Source of the DNA: DATEDA01 sp963820965
GTDB taxonomy: Bacteria > Pseudomonadota > Gammaproteobacteria > Burkholderiales > SG8-39
Assembly: GCA_963820965.1 (NCBI GenBank)
Contig: CAWGCC010000015.1
Span: forward strand, 1 to 64,000
Reading direction: 5' to 3'
Length of the DNA: 64,000 nt
Shown here: positions 55,385-64,000 of the stretch, piece after piece
How the letters are laid out: every line of letters starts with the position of its first letter
Position numbering within the stretch: position 1 is the stretch's first letter
Position numbers and translations under genes: made by a program
Notes under the pieces: generated by a model
What the model was told of the DNA's origin: nothing
The model's input: only the letters and a program-made list of their open reading frames with translations
The model's database searches: none

Positions 55385-55909
55385 ATGGACACCGCGCTGG
55401 AGCGCGCACGCGGCCTCAAGCTGATGGCGTTCGACGTCGATGGCGTCCTCACCGACGGCGCGCTGTACCTCACCGACGCGGGCGAGGAAATGAAGCGCTT
55501 CCACACGCTCGACGGGCTCGGGCTCAAGCTGCTCGCGGAAGCCGGCGTCGGGCTCGCGCTCATTACCGGGCGCAGCTCGCGGGTCGTTGCCAAGCGGGCG
55601 GCGGAGCTCGGGATCACCCATCTCTTCCAGGGGGCAGAGGACAAGCTCGCGATACTCGAGGGATTGCGCGCACGGCTCGGGCTCGACCTGAGCGCGTGCG
55701 GCTACATGGGCGACGATCTCCCGGACCTGCCGCTCCTCGTGCGTTGCGGCTTCGCGGCGACCGTGCCCGAGGCACCGGAGGTAGTCCGCGCGCGCGCGCA
55801 CTACGTCAGCCGGCGTTCCGCCGGCCGCGGTGCGGTGCGCGAAGTATGCGAGGTGATCCTCGCCGCGCAGGATGCGCTCGAAGGCGCCGTGCGAAGGTAT
55901 CTCGCGTGA
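55385..55909 (+). CDS. kdsC: 3-deoxy-D-manno-octulosonate 8-phosphate phosphatase
   Basis: HAD-family phosphatase, 174 aa, no cap domain. Nucleophile D17 and D19 in AFDVDGVLTDG; ITGR motif II, GYMGDDLPDLP motif IV. Removes phosphate from KDO-8-P. Stop overlaps lptC start (GTGA). Confidence 0.96.
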   Translation: MDTALERARGLKLMAFDVDGVLTDGALYLTDAGEEMKRFHTLDGLGLKLLAEAGVGLALITGRSSRVVAKRAAELGITHLFQGAEDKLAILEGLRARLGLDLSACGYMGDDLPDLPLLVRCGFAATVPEAPEVVRARAHYVSRRSAGRGAVREVCEVILAAQDALEGAVRRYLA

Positions 55910-56481
55910 AGGCGCGGACGAATACCTTGTTCTCGCTGGCGCTCGCTGCCGGCCTTGCGGCCCTTACGATGTGGCTCGAGCGCGCGGTACAGGCGCCGAC
56001 CGGCAGCCATCCGAGCGGGCTCGAGCACGAACCCGACTTCATCGTCGAGCGCTTCACCGCGACGAGCCTCGACAAGGGCGGGCGCCCGGAGTCGCGGCTG
56101 ACCGCGCGCCGGATGGTCCACTACCCCGACGATCAGACGACCGAGCTCGAGGAGCCGCGGCTCGTCCAGTTCCGCGAGCCCGGACCACCGGTGCGGATCT
56201 CGGCCGAGCGCGGCACGGTGACCAAGGACGGCGAGGAAGTGCGCCTCTACGGTAACGTGGTCGTTCGCCGCGAGGCGACCAAGACCCGCCCCGAGCTCAA
56301 GATGGAAACAACTTACCTCCAGGTCTTCCCCAAGCAGGACATCGCGCGCACGCCGGAGGCGGTAGTGATCACCGAAGGCGCCTCGCGCCTCACCGGCGTC
56401 GGCATGGACTTCAACAGCAAGACGCGCCAGTTCGAGCTGAAGGCGCGGGTCAACGGCATCTTCTCCCGTTCGGAGGGATGA
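55906..56481 (+). CDS. lptC: LPS export protein LptC
   Basis: Bitopic protein of 191 aa: N-terminal helix (LFSLALAAGLAALTMWLE) and one jellyroll OstA-like domain (PDFIVERFTATSLDKGGRP, ERGTVTKDGEEVRLYGNVVV). It links LptBFG to LptA. GTG start within the kdsC stop. Confidence 0.94.
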   Translation: MKARTNTLFSLALAAGLAALTMWLERAVQAPTGSHPSGLEHEPDFIVERFTATSLDKGGRPESRLTARRMVHYPDDQTTELEEPRLVQFREPGPPVRISAERGTVTKDGEEVRLYGNVVVRREATKTRPELKMETTYLQVFPKQDIARTPEAVVITEGASRLTGVGMDFNSKTRQFELKARVNGIFSRSEG

Positions 56482-57083
56482 CGGTGCGCGGGCTGCTTTG
56501 CTTCGTGCTCGCCCTCCTCGGCGCCGCCGCGGCGCTCGGCGGCGCGCCGGCGCGTGCCGAACGCCTCGACCGCGACAAGCCGGTCAACATCGAGGCCGAC
56601 CGGATGCTCGCCGACGACGGCAAGCAGACGGTCGTGTTCGAGGGCCGCGTCGTGCTGACGCAAGGCACGTTCGTGCTGCGTGCCGACACGCTGACCGTGC
56701 GACAGGACAAGGAAGGTTTCCAGGCCGGCGTGGCAGTCGGCAGTCCGGCGAAGTTCCGCCAGAAGCGCGACGGCGCCGACGAATGGATCGACGGCGAGGC
56801 GCAGCGCATCGAGTACGACGGGAAGGCAGAGCGGGTTGAGCTCTTCGACAGGGCGCGCGTGACGCGCGACAAGGACGAGGTGCGCGGCAACTACATCTCG
56901 TACGACATGCGCTCCGAGATCTACCGCGTGCAGGGCGCGAAGGACCTGCAGCCCGCGCCCGGCGGGCGCGACGGCCGGGTGCGCGCGGTGATCCAGCCGA
57001 AGAAGAAGGACGAGGACGCCACGCGGCGCGAGCCGGCGCTCGAGCTGAAGCCCGCGCCCGGTCTCGAAGCGGGCCGCCAGTGA
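56478..57083 (+). CDS. lptA: LPS transport periplasmic protein LptA
   Basis: 201 aa. Signal peptide LLCFVLALLGAAAALGGAPARA, then the jellyroll (KPVNIEADRMLADDGKQTVVFEGRVVLTQGTFVLRADTLTV). Forms the bridge for LPS across the periplasm. The charged tail (KKKDEDATRREP) is longer than average. ATGA overlap with lptC. Confidence 0.94.
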   Translation: MTVRGLLCFVLALLGAAAALGGAPARAERLDRDKPVNIEADRMLADDGKQTVVFEGRVVLTQGTFVLRADTLTVRQDKEGFQAGVAVGSPAKFRQKRDGADEWIDGEAQRIEYDGKAERVELFDRARVTRDKDEVRGNYISYDMRSEIYRVQGAKDLQPAPGGRDGRVRAVIQPKKKDEDATRREPALELKPAPGLEAGRQ

Positions 57084-57856
57084 ACGAGCCGCTGGCGCGC
57101 GCGACGCTTGCGGTTCAGCCCGCGCCCGGGCGCGCGAGCCGTCTGCGCACCGCCGCCCTGAACAAGCGCTACAAGAAGCGCACCGTGGTGCGCGACGTCT
57201 CGCTCGACGTGATGAGCGGCGAGGTCGTGGGCCTCCTCGGGCCGAACGGCGCCGGCAAGACCACGTGCTTCTACATGATCGTCGGCCTGGTCGCCGCCGA
57301 CGGCGGCCGGATCTTCGTCGAGGAGCGCGACATCACTCGCCTGCCGATCCACCGGCGCGCACGGCTGGGGCTGTCGTATCTGCCGCAGGAAGCGTCGGTG
57401 TTCCGCCGACTCACCGTACAGGAGAACGTGCGCGCGGTGCTCGAGCTGATGGCGCTCGAACCGGCCGAGATCGAGACGCGGCTCGACGAGCTGCTCGGGG
57501 AGCTGCACATCGCCCATCTGCGCGACGCCCCGGCGCTCTCGCTCTCCGGCGGCGAGCGGCGCCGGGTCGAGATCTGCCGGGCGCTCGCGACGCGGCCGGT
57601 GTTCATCCTGCTCGACGAGCCCTTCGCCGGAGTCGACCCGATCGCGGTCCTCGACATCCAGCGCATCATCCGGTTCCTGCGGGAGCGCGGGATAGGGGTT
57701 CTCATCACCGACCATAACGTCCGGGAAACCCTGGGAATTTGCGACCGGGCGTACATAATTAACGAAGGGTCCGTGCTGGCTTCCGGCAAGCCGGAGGAGA
57801 TTGTTTATAATGAAAATGTCAGGCGCGTTTATCTAGGCGAGCACTTCCGTCTCTAG
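57080..57856 (+). CDS. lptB: LPS export ABC ATPase LptB
   Basis: 258 aa. Walker A 54-62 (GPNGAGKTT), signature LSGGERRRVEICRAL, Walker B FILLDEPFAGVDP, switch His in ITDHNVRETL. About 20 extra N-terminal residues compared with Escherichia coli; start GTG 57080 overlaps the lptA stop. Confidence 0.96.
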   Translation: MNEPLARATLAVQPAPGRASRLRTAALNKRYKKRTVVRDVSLDVMSGEVVGLLGPNGAGKTTCFYMIVGLVAADGGRIFVEERDITRLPIHRRARLGLSYLPQEASVFRRLTVQENVRAVLELMALEPAEIETRLDELLGELHIAHLRDAPALSLSGGERRRVEICRALATRPVFILLDEPFAGVDPIAVLDIQRIIRFLRERGIGVLITDHNVRETLGICDRAYIINEGSVLASGKPEEIVYNENVRRVYLGEHFRL

Positions 57857-57973
57857 CGCCAGGATCCGTTCCGGCCCGCGCTCCGCGGCCGGCAGGGTTC
57901 GGCGCCGCGCCGGCAGCAGCGAGCACGACGCGGACGCCAGCGAAACCGCACTCACCACCCCCCCATCTCCTGC

Positions 57974-59410
57974 ATGAAGCAGACCCTGCAGCTCAAGCTC
58001 ACTCAGCATCTCACGCTGACGCCGCAGCTGCAGCAATCCATCCGGCTCCTGCAGCTCTCGACCCTCGAGTTGAATCAGGAGCTCGAGCGCTTCCTCGCCG
58101 AGAACCCCTTGCTCGAGCGCGACGAGGGCGAGGAGGAATCGGCGCCTGCGCTGCGGCTGAACGGCGCGTCGACGACGACGGAAACCGTCGCGACCGCGGA
58201 CAAGCCGGAGACACCGGCGCCCGACGACGACGTCCGGAGCCCGGACGCGGACTGGTATCTCGAGAGCGCCGGTACCGGCGCGGCGCGCGACGACGCCGAC
58301 GACACCGACTACCCGCAGCTCGCCGCCGAATCACCTTCGCTCCGCGACCATCTGCTGCAGCAGCTTTCGCTCACGCCGTTGCCCGACCGCGACCGAAGAC
58401 TGGTCGCGCTGCTCGTCGACGCACTGGACGAGGACGGCTACCTCACGCAGCCGCTCGAGGAGATCGCGGCGATGCTGCCGGACGAGCTCGCGATCGAGCC
58501 GGACGAGCTCGCGATCGCGCTCAAGCACCTGCAGAACCTCGACCCCACCGGCGTCGGTGCGCGCTCGCCGGCGGAGTGCCTCGAGCTGCAGCTCGCCGGG
58601 CTGCCGGAGCTCACCCCGGGCCGCAGCGTTGCGTTGCGGATCGTCCGCGAGCAGCTGCCGCTGCTCGCGGCACGCGATTTCGCGAAGCTCAAGAAGCTCT
58701 TCGGCTGCGACGACGCGAGCCTGCGGACGGCGCACCGTCTGATCCAGAGCCTGAACCCGCGTCCGGGCGCGGCGTTCGCGCCGCTCGAGACGCGGTACGT
58801 CGTCGCCGACGTGGTCGTGCGCAAGCTGAAGAGCGTCTGGACCGCGAGCCTCAACCCGGACGCGATGCCCAAGCTGCGCATCAACCGCATCTACGCCGAC
58901 ATCCTGCAATCGAACCGCGGCCAGGGCGGGCAGCTCGCATCGCAGCTCCAGGAGGCCCGCTGGCTGATCAAGAACGTGCAGCAGCGCTTCGAGACGATCC
59001 AGCGCGTGTCGCAGGCGATCGTCGACCGCCAGCGGCATTTCTTCGATCACGGCGAGGTGGCGATGCGCCCGCTCGTGCTGCGCGAGATTGCCGATGCGCT
59101 CGGGCTGCACGAATCCACGGTGTCGCGCGTGACGACGCAGAAGTTCATGGCGTCGCCGCGCGGCATCTTCGAGCTCAAGTACTTCTTCGGCAGCCACGTC
59201 GCCACCGAGGCGGGCGGCGCGTGCTCGGCGACCGCGATCCGCGCGCTGGTCAAGCAGCTGGTCGCCGCAGAGGACGCGAAGAAACCGCTCTCCGATTCGA
59301 AGATCTCGCAGATCCTCGGCCAGCAGGGTATTGTCGTCGCCCGGCGCACCATCGCCAAGTACCGGGAGTCGATGCACATCCCGCCGGTCAATCTCCGCAA
59401 GTCGCTGTAA
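57974..59410 (+). CDS. rpoN: RNA polymerase sigma-54 factor
   Basis: 478 aa. Region I (MKQTLQLKLTQHLTLTPQLQQSIRLLQLS) contacts activators. Acidic region II covers about 55-115. Core-binding region III follows. The helix-turn-helix is ADALGLHESTVSRVTTQKF, and the RpoN box ARRTIAKYRESM near the end reads the -24 element. Usual place after lptB. Confidence 0.97.
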   Translation: MKQTLQLKLTQHLTLTPQLQQSIRLLQLSTLELNQELERFLAENPLLERDEGEEESAPALRLNGASTTTETVATADKPETPAPDDDVRSPDADWYLESAGTGAARDDADDTDYPQLAAESPSLRDHLLQQLSLTPLPDRDRRLVALLVDALDEDGYLTQPLEEIAAMLPDELAIEPDELAIALKHLQNLDPTGVGARSPAECLELQLAGLPELTPGRSVALRIVREQLPLLAARDFAKLKKLFGCDDASLRTAHRLIQSLNPRPGAAFAPLETRYVVADVVVRKLKSVWTASLNPDAMPKLRINRIYADILQSNRGQGGQLASQLQEARWLIKNVQQRFETIQRVSQAIVDRQRHFFDHGEVAMRPLVLREIADALGLHESTVSRVTTQKFMASPRGIFELKYFFGSHVATEAGGACSATAIRALVKQLVAAEDAKKPLSDSKISQILGQQGIVVARRTIAKYRESMHIPPVNLRKSL

Positions 59411-59424
59411 CCAAGGAGGACGAG

Positions 59425-59745
59425 ATGAACTTGACCGTCACCGGCCACCACGTCGCCGTTACCGCGGCGATCCGCACCTACGTCGAGTCGAAGCTCGAGC
59501 GGGTGATGCGCCATTGCGACCACGCGACGGCGGTCAGCGTGATCCTGACGGTCGAGAAGCTGAGCCAGAAGGCCGAGGTCAACGTGCACCTGCCCGGACA
59601 GGACGTGTTCGTCGAGCACGTCGACGGTGACCTCTACGCCGCGATCGACGCGCTCGCCGACAAGCTCGACCGCAAGCTGATCAAGTACAAGGATCGCGCG
59701 TACGCGAAGCCTCACGACGCGCTCAAGCACCACTCCGAGAGCTAG
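59425..59745 (+). CDS. hpf: Ribosome hibernation promoting factor (short HPF)
   Basis: 106 aa, MNLTVTGHHVAVTAAIRTYVESKLERVMRH, then YAAIDALADKLDRKLIKYKDR. The short form, without the long C-terminal dimer domain. It binds the 30S subunit in stationary phase. Strong AAGGAGGA ribosome site at 59413-59420. Confidence 0.96.
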   Translation: MNLTVTGHHVAVTAAIRTYVESKLERVMRHCDHATAVSVILTVEKLSQKAEVNVHLPGQDVFVEHVDGDLYAAIDALADKLDRKLIKYKDRAYAKPHDALKHHSES

Positions 59746-59762
59746 CTTTTCCGGACGAGACC

Positions 59763-59789
59763 GGCGGCGGCACCGCTCCGCCGCCGTTT
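59763..59789 (+). terminator. Hairpin after hpf
   Basis: GGCGGCGG-CACCGCT-CCGCCGCC then GTTTG; the T-run is short. Probably ends or weakens the rpoN-hpf transcript. Confidence 0.45.
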
Positions 59790-59811
59790 GTGAACGGCGA
59801 TTTTGCGATGT

Positions 59812-59841
59812 TTGGGGTGCGATGCGGCCGCGCAGTACAAT
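59812..59841 (+). promoter_or_regulatory. Promoter-like pair before ptsN
   Basis: TTGGGG (59812-59817) and TACAAT (59836-59841), 18 bases apart, 79 bases before the ptsN start. Confidence 0.45.
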
Positions 59842-59919
59842 AGCGCGGCCTCGTACCCCGCGCCGGCAAGCGCAGGGGCGGAACGGGGCGACAAGCAGGA
59901 ACAACCGCGGACGCGCCGC

Positions 59920-60405
59920 ATGAACCTGATCGCCAAGCTGCTCCCGCAGTCCAACATCGTCCTCGACGCCGAGGCGAGCAGCAAGAAGCGGATGTTCGAG
60001 CAGCTAGGCCTCCTCTTCGAGAACCACCAGAGCATCAGCCGCAGCCTCGTGTTCGACAGCCTCTTCGCGCGCGAGCGGCTCGGGTCGACCGGCCTGGGAC
60101 AGGGCGTTGCGATTCCCCACGGCCGGATCAAGGGCCTGAAGGAGCCGATCGGCGCGTTCCTGCGATTGAAGACCGCGGTCGCCTTCGATGCCCCCGACGG
60201 GCGCCCGGTCAATCTCATCTTCGTGCTCCTCGTTCCGGAGCAGGCGACCGAGCAGCATCTCGAGATCCTCTCCGAGCTCGCGCAGATGTTCAGCGACCGG
60301 GGACTGCGGCAAGACCTTTCCACCGTCGCCGACGCCGCCGCCCTTCACCAGATGATCTCAGCGTGGCAGCCGTATGTTGCAGACCAGCGTCGCGCGGCTG
60401 TATGA
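59920..60405 (+). CDS. ptsN: Nitrogen-regulatory PTS enzyme IIA
   Basis: 161 aa. Phosphorylated H67 in GVAIPHGRIKGLKEPI. PTSNtr IIA regulates potassium and nitrogen responses by protein contacts. Start ATG 59920 (MNLIAKLLPQSNIVLD). Followed by hprK with a 32-base overlap. Confidence 0.95.
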   Translation: MNLIAKLLPQSNIVLDAEASSKKRMFEQLGLLFENHQSISRSLVFDSLFARERLGSTGLGQGVAIPHGRIKGLKEPIGAFLRLKTAVAFDAPDGRPVNLIFVLLVPEQATEQHLEILSELAQMFSDRGLRQDLSTVADAAALHQMISAWQPYVADQRRAAV

Positions 60406-61333
60406 GGATACCGCCGAGAAGCTCCAGCTCGCCTGGGTAGGCGGGAAGCAGGGCGGCGCCGCGGTCATCCGCCAGGACGCCACCGAGTCGGCCGCGTTCG
60501 TCGGCCATCTCAACCTCATCCACCCGAACCGGATCCAGGTGCTCGGGCGTCACGAGCAGGTGCACATCACGGCGCTCGAAGGCGCGCGGATCGAGCGGCT
60601 GATCGAGCTCGGCCTGCAGGGCTCGCCCGCTGCGGTGTTGCTCGCCGACGGCGTCCCGGGACACCCCCGGCTCGCCGAAGTCGCCGAAACGCGCGGCATC
60701 GCGCTCCTCGCTTCGCCGCTTCCTGCCGCGCTGCTGATCGACAAGCTGCGCCGCTATCTCACCAGGAGCCTTGCCGAGACCACCACCCGTCATGGCGTGT
60801 TCATGGACGTGCTGGGCTTGGGCGTGTTGATCACCGGCGATTCCGGCGTGGGAAAAAGCGAACTCGGCCTCGAGCTCGTCAGCCGCGGTCACGGTCTCGT
60901 GGCCGACGACGTCGTCGAGATCTCGCGCGTCGCTCCGGACACGCTGGAAGGCCGCTGTCCGCCGCTCCTCAAGGACTTCCTCGAGGTGCGCGGCCTCGGC
61001 GTGCTCAACATCCGCACGATCTTCGGTGAGACGGCGGTGCGGCCGAAACTGAGCCTGCGGCTCATGGTGCATCTCGAGCGCCCGACGCCCTCGGCGGCGC
61101 CGCCGGCGGAGCGGCTGCCGCTGCACGCGCTCTCGGAGGAGATCCTCGGCGTCACGGTGCGCAAGGTCGGCATCCCGGTCGCGGTCGGCCGCAACCTCGC
61201 GGTGCTGATCGAGGCGGCCGTGCGCAACCACATCCTTCAGCTCCGCGGTTACAACTCGACGGAGGAGTTCATGGAGCGCCAGCAGGCCGAGATGCGGCGC
61301 GACGCGTCGACCGGGACCGACGCCGGGCGTTGA
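60374..61333 (+). CDS. hprK: HPr kinase/phosphorylase
   Basis: 319 aa. Conserved H140 (TRHGVFMDVLG), Walker A 155-162 (GDSGVGKS), and the signature EVRGLGVLNIRTIFGE. In Betaproteobacteria it modifies HPr of the PTSNtr route. HPr itself is not in the window. Confidence 0.96.
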   Translation: MLQTSVARLYEDTAEKLQLAWVGGKQGGAAVIRQDATESAAFVGHLNLIHPNRIQVLGRHEQVHITALEGARIERLIELGLQGSPAAVLLADGVPGHPRLAEVAETRGIALLASPLPAALLIDKLRRYLTRSLAETTTRHGVFMDVLGLGVLITGDSGVGKSELGLELVSRGHGLVADDVVEISRVAPDTLEGRCPPLLKDFLEVRGLGVLNIRTIFGETAVRPKLSLRLMVHLERPTPSAAPPAERLPLHALSEEILGVTVRKVGIPVAVGRNLAVLIEAAVRNHILQLRGYNSTEEFMERQQAEMRRDASTGTDAGR

Positions 61334-61389
61334 AGCGTTCGTGGCCGGGGATCGCCCCGCCTCGTTCCGCCCATGACCGGAGGAGCAGC

Positions 61390-61587
61390 ATGATGAAGCT
61401 GGTCGCAGCCCTGTTTGCCACCGCGCTGTGCGCGTCGCCCGCGCTTGCCCAGGACAAGCAGGGCGAGCCGGAGAAGGGGATGACCGAGCAGCAGAAGCGC
61501 ATGGGCGATTGCAGCAAGCAGGCCTCGGAGAAGGGGATGAAGGGCGACGACCGCAACAAATTCATGAGCACCTGCCTGAGCGGCTGA
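61390..61587 (+). CDS. Small secreted PsiF-repeat protein
   Basis: 65 aa. Signal peptide (KLVAALFATALCASPALA), then one PsiF repeat: QKRMGDCSKQASEKGMKGDDRNKFMSTCLSG with two Cys. PsiF is phosphate-starvation induced in Escherichia coli; the function is unknown. AGGAG precedes ATG 61390. Confidence 0.8.
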   Translation: MMKLVAALFATALCASPALAQDKQGEPEKGMTEQQKRMGDCSKQASEKGMKGDDRNKFMSTCLSG

Positions 61588-61663
61588 TCGCCGGACAGCA
61601 AGGGTGAACGCGCGCGCAGCCTGCGCGCTTTCCCTATCGCCGCGCCCGGCTACCTCGCCGGGC

Positions 61664-61988
61664 TCACGACGGGTGGATCACCCCTTTTCCGGTCGTCTGG
61701 GTGTCGAACAGCCGATAGGCTTCCGCCGCCCGTGCGGGCCTGGTTCTCGGGCACTCCGGGTCCGACCGCGACCACGACCCCGCAGGGCTCATGCCCTGCA
61801 ATCACCGGGCCGGCGCTCGTCTTGAACCCGAGCGATGCGGCACCGCCGGCGGCGCGGTAGAACTTGAGGTCGCTCCCGCACATGCCTGAGGCCTTGATCT
61901 TCAGCACGACTTCGCCGGCACCCGGCGTGGGATCGGGGAACTCGCGGATCTCGACCTTGCGATCTCCGGGAAGGACGACTGCTTTCAT
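61664..61988 (-). pseudogene. Zinc alcohol dehydrogenase with large internal deletion
   Basis: The first about 80 residues are good zinc-ADH sequence (MKAVVLPGDRKVEIREFPDP, KASGMCGSDLKFYR with the catalytic Cys, GHEPCGVV with His/Glu). Near 61740 the text jumps, in another frame, to the extreme C-terminus (AAEAYRLFDTQTTGKGVIHPS, stop 61664). About 700 bases including the NAD domain are missing. Real decay or assembly collapse, as at 26345. Confidence 0.82.
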
Positions 61989-62098
61989 CGCGGTGGCTCC
62001 TGGCGGTCTCGGGAACGCTTCGGCTCGGGCACGCATTACCCGCCATTTCCGGCCCGCTGTCAAAGGCGCCCCGGAAAACGCGCTATGCTCGACCCGCC

Positions 62099-62944
62099 AT
62101 GCAGCTCGTCGTCATCAGCGGCCTCTCCGGCTCCGGCAAGAGCGTGGCGCTGAACGTGCTCGAGGACGCGAGCTTCTACTGCGTCGACAACCTTCCGGCG
62201 ACGCTGCTCGCCGCGACGATCGACTTCCTCGACGACGCCGGCTACGACCGGGTCGCGGTCACCGTGGATTCCCGCAGCGGCGCGGCGCTCGCCGAGCTGC
62301 CGGCATCGATCCGCGCGCTGAAGGCGCGCGGCATCGACGTAAGGCTGCTCTTCCTCGACGCCGGCAACGAGACGCTGGTCAAGCGCTTCTCCGAGACCCG
62401 CCGCCCGCATCCGCTCGCCGGCAGCGATACGACGGTCGACGAGGCGATTCGGCGCGAGCGCGAGCTCCTCGCGGGGGTGGACGAGCTCGGCCAGCGGCTC
62501 GACACGAGCGACCTCGCGCCGAATGCGCTGCGCGCGTGGATCAAGGATCTCGTCGCGGTCGACCGCTCGGGGCTGACGCTTGCGTTCGAGTCGTTCGGCT
62601 ACAAGCAGGGCATCCCGCTCGACGCCGACCTCGTATTCGACGTGCGCTGCCTGCCGAACCCCTTCTACGACCCGAAGCTCCGCTCGCTGACCGGCCTCGA
62701 TGCGCCGGTGGCGCGATTCCTCGAGGCGCTGCCCGCGGCGCAGGCCATGCTCGCCGACATCGGCGATTTCGTCGAGCGGTGGCTGCCGTCGTTCGTGCGC
62801 GACAACCGCGCCTATCTGACGGTCGCGCTCGGTTGCACCGGCGGACAGCACCGCTCGGTCTGGTTCGCCGAGCAGCTCGCGGCGAGGTTCCGCGCCACGA
62901 CGCGGGTGCTGGTGCGGCACCGGCAGCTACCGGGCCCCGAATGA
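62099..62944 (+). CDS. rapZ: RNase adapter protein RapZ
   Basis: 281 aa. Walker A GLSGSGKS (8-15), YCVDNLPATLL, ESFGYKQGIPLDADLVFDVRCLPNPFYDPKLRSLTGLD, and the C-terminal LGCTGGQHRSVWFAEQL. In enterobacteria it presents the GlmZ small RNA to RNase E; in Betaproteobacteria the role is less known. Usual neighbour of hprK. Confidence 0.96.
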   Translation: MQLVVISGLSGSGKSVALNVLEDASFYCVDNLPATLLAATIDFLDDAGYDRVAVTVDSRSGAALAELPASIRALKARGIDVRLLFLDAGNETLVKRFSETRRPHPLAGSDTTVDEAIRRERELLAGVDELGQRLDTSDLAPNALRAWIKDLVAVDRSGLTLAFESFGYKQGIPLDADLVFDVRCLPNPFYDPKLRSLTGLDAPVARFLEALPAAQAMLADIGDFVERWLPSFVRDNRAYLTVALGCTGGQHRSVWFAEQLAARFRATTRVLVRHRQLPGPE

Positions 62945-63570
62945 CGGACGTCGCCGCCCCGCGCAACGTCACGCTCGGACTCACCGGCGCCTCCGGCATG
63001 GCCTACGGCCTGCGGCTGCTCGAGTGCCTGCTCGCCGCGCGCGTGCGCGTGGCGCTCGTGTACTCGCAGGCGGCGCAGATCGTCGCGAAGCAGGAGCTCG
63101 ATCTCGTGCTGCCGGCGCGGCCGCAGGAGGCTGCCGCGTTCCTGCTCGAGCGCTATCGGGCGCCGGCGGAGCTGCTGCAGGTCTACGGCCGGGACGACTG
63201 GTACGCGCCGATCGCCTCGGGATCGAACCCGTCGGATGCGATGGTGATCTGCCCCTGCTCGATGGGGACGCTCGCCGCCGTCGCCTGCGGCCTCGCCGAG
63301 AACCTGATCGAGCGCGCCGCCGATGTCGCGCTCAAGGAGCGCCGGACGCTCGTGCTCGTCGCGCGCGAGACGCCGCTGTCGGCGATCCATCTCGAGAACA
63401 TGACCCGTCTCGCGCGTGCGGGGGCGGTCGTGCTTCCCGCCAACCCCGGCTTCTATCACCGCCCGCAGCGGGTCGAGGATCTCGTCGATTTCGTGGTCGC
63501 GCGCATCCTCGATCATCTCGGCCTGGAAAACGAGATATCTGCACGGTGGGGCCGCGCGCCGAAGCGTTAG
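62941..63570 (+). CDS. ubiX: Flavin prenyltransferase UbiX
   Basis: 209 aa. LGLTGASGMAYGLRLLECL, PCSMGTLAAVACGLAENLIERAADVALKERR, VARETPLSAIHLENM and PANPGFYHRPQ are diagnostic. Makes prenyl-FMN for UbiD decarboxylases in ubiquinone synthesis. ATGA overlap with rapZ. Confidence 0.96.
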   Translation: MTDVAAPRNVTLGLTGASGMAYGLRLLECLLAARVRVALVYSQAAQIVAKQELDLVLPARPQEAAAFLLERYRAPAELLQVYGRDDWYAPIASGSNPSDAMVICPCSMGTLAAVACGLAENLIERAADVALKERRTLVLVARETPLSAIHLENMTRLARAGAVVLPANPGFYHRPQRVEDLVDFVVARILDHLGLENEISARWGRAPKR

Positions 63571-63583
63571 ACTGCGCCCCGCC

Positions 63584-64000
63584 ATGTCCCAGCCCGACCT
63601 CGGCAGCCTGCCGATCTTTCCCCTCAATACCGTGCTCTTTCCCGGCGGGCTGCTGCCGCTGCGCGTGTTCGAGACGCGCTACATGGACATGACGCGGGAA
63701 TGCCTCAAGGCGGAGCAGCCCTTCGGCGTCTGCCTGATCCGCAGCGGCAAGGAGGTCGGCGCGCCGGCGACGCCGGAGCCCGTCGGCTGCCTAGCGACCA
63801 TCACCCAGTGGGACATGCAGCAGCTCGGCCTGCTGCAGCTGCGCACGCTCGGCGGGCAGCGCTTTCGCATTCTCGATGCGAGCGTCGCCGCGCAGAACCT
63901 GCTGCGCGCGCGGGTCGAGCTGGTCGCGGACGAGGAGGATGCCGACCTGCCGGAGCAATACACCGCGCTCGCCGATCTCCTGCGGCTCGTCATCGCCGAC
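63584..64000 (+). CDS. LON substrate-binding-domain protein, 3' end outside window
   Basis: The first 139 residues show the Lon N-terminal fold (SLPIFPLNTVLFPGGLLPLRVFETRYMDM, GCLATITQWDMQQLGLLQLRTLGGQRFRIL) without a protease part so far. Stand-alone proteins of this kind are about 200 aa; their function is unclear. Confidence 0.9.
   Translation, partial: MSQPDLGSLPIFPLNTVLFPGGLLPLRVFETRYMDMTRECLKAEQPFGVCLIRSGKEVGAPATPEPVGCLATITQWDMQQLGLLQLRTLGGQRFRILDASVAAQNLLRARVELVADEEDADLPEQYTALADLLRLVIAD

Overview
The window is a GC-rich stretch of a betaproteobacterial chromosome. Three syntenic blocks support this: mlaFEDACB-ibaG-murA-hisGDCBHAFIE-hinT-tatABC, petABC-sspA-sspB, and kdsD-kdsC-lptCAB-rpoN-hpf-ptsN-hprK-rapZ. 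A cytochrome b with a PVWY Qo motif agrees. I cannot name a genus from sequence alone. There are no rRNA genes and no CRISPR array; one tRNA (Thr, UGU) is present.

Layout. 1-6348: an accessory redox block on the minus strand (molybdenum hydroxylase large and [2Fe-2S] subunits, a membrane-anchored flavodoxin-like protein, an aldo/keto reductase, a short-chain dehydrogenase) with a divergent LysR regulator. 6349-9632: about 1 kb of hairpin-rich non-coding DNA, then two tyrosine recombinases separated by a tiny NrdR-like zinc-ribbon gene. This module ends at the 3' end of tRNA-Thr, as integrated elements do, so the redox block may be island cargo. 9633-13794: tRNA-Thr, sspB, sspA and the cytochrome bc1 operon. 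13853-15896: nif3-like gene and a DegP-type protease, divergent. 15936-24485: Tat export, HIT protein and a compact histidine operon with many ATGA/GTGA stop-start overlaps. 24543-30241: murA, ibaG and the Mla lipid-transport operon, interrupted by a remnant of an ABC permease. 30362-52361: a large MSHA-like type IV pilus locus (ATPase, platform, secretin, assembly proteins, pseudopilins, two paralogous pilins) together with a sigma-54 activator, a sensor kinase, an adenylate cyclase and a split ABC-2 transporter. 52370-61333: a CPA2 cation/proton antiporter, KDO and LPS-export genes, RpoN, HPF and the nitrogen PTS. 61390-64000: a PsiF-like secreted protein, a deleted alcohol dehydrogenase, rapZ, ubiX and a partial LON-domain gene.

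How the parts fit. A clear -24/-12 (sigma-54) promoter lies before the first pilin gene. The same window encodes sigma-54, a sigma-54 response regulator at one flank of the pilus locus and an orphan sensor kinase at the other, which suggests a PilS/PilR-like circuit. Mla, Lpt, Kds, MurA and Tat together serve the cell envelope.

Caution. Many conserved genes carry single-base indels (SDR, AKR, integrase 2, sspB, petC, several pilus genes, kdsD). Two genes (an ABC permease and a zinc alcohol dehydrogenase) are collapsed by large deletions. The clustering of indels and their frequent position in homopolymers suggest uncorrected sequence or assembly errors more than biology. Frameshifted genes are therefore given with whole-gene coordinates and the frame breaks described.
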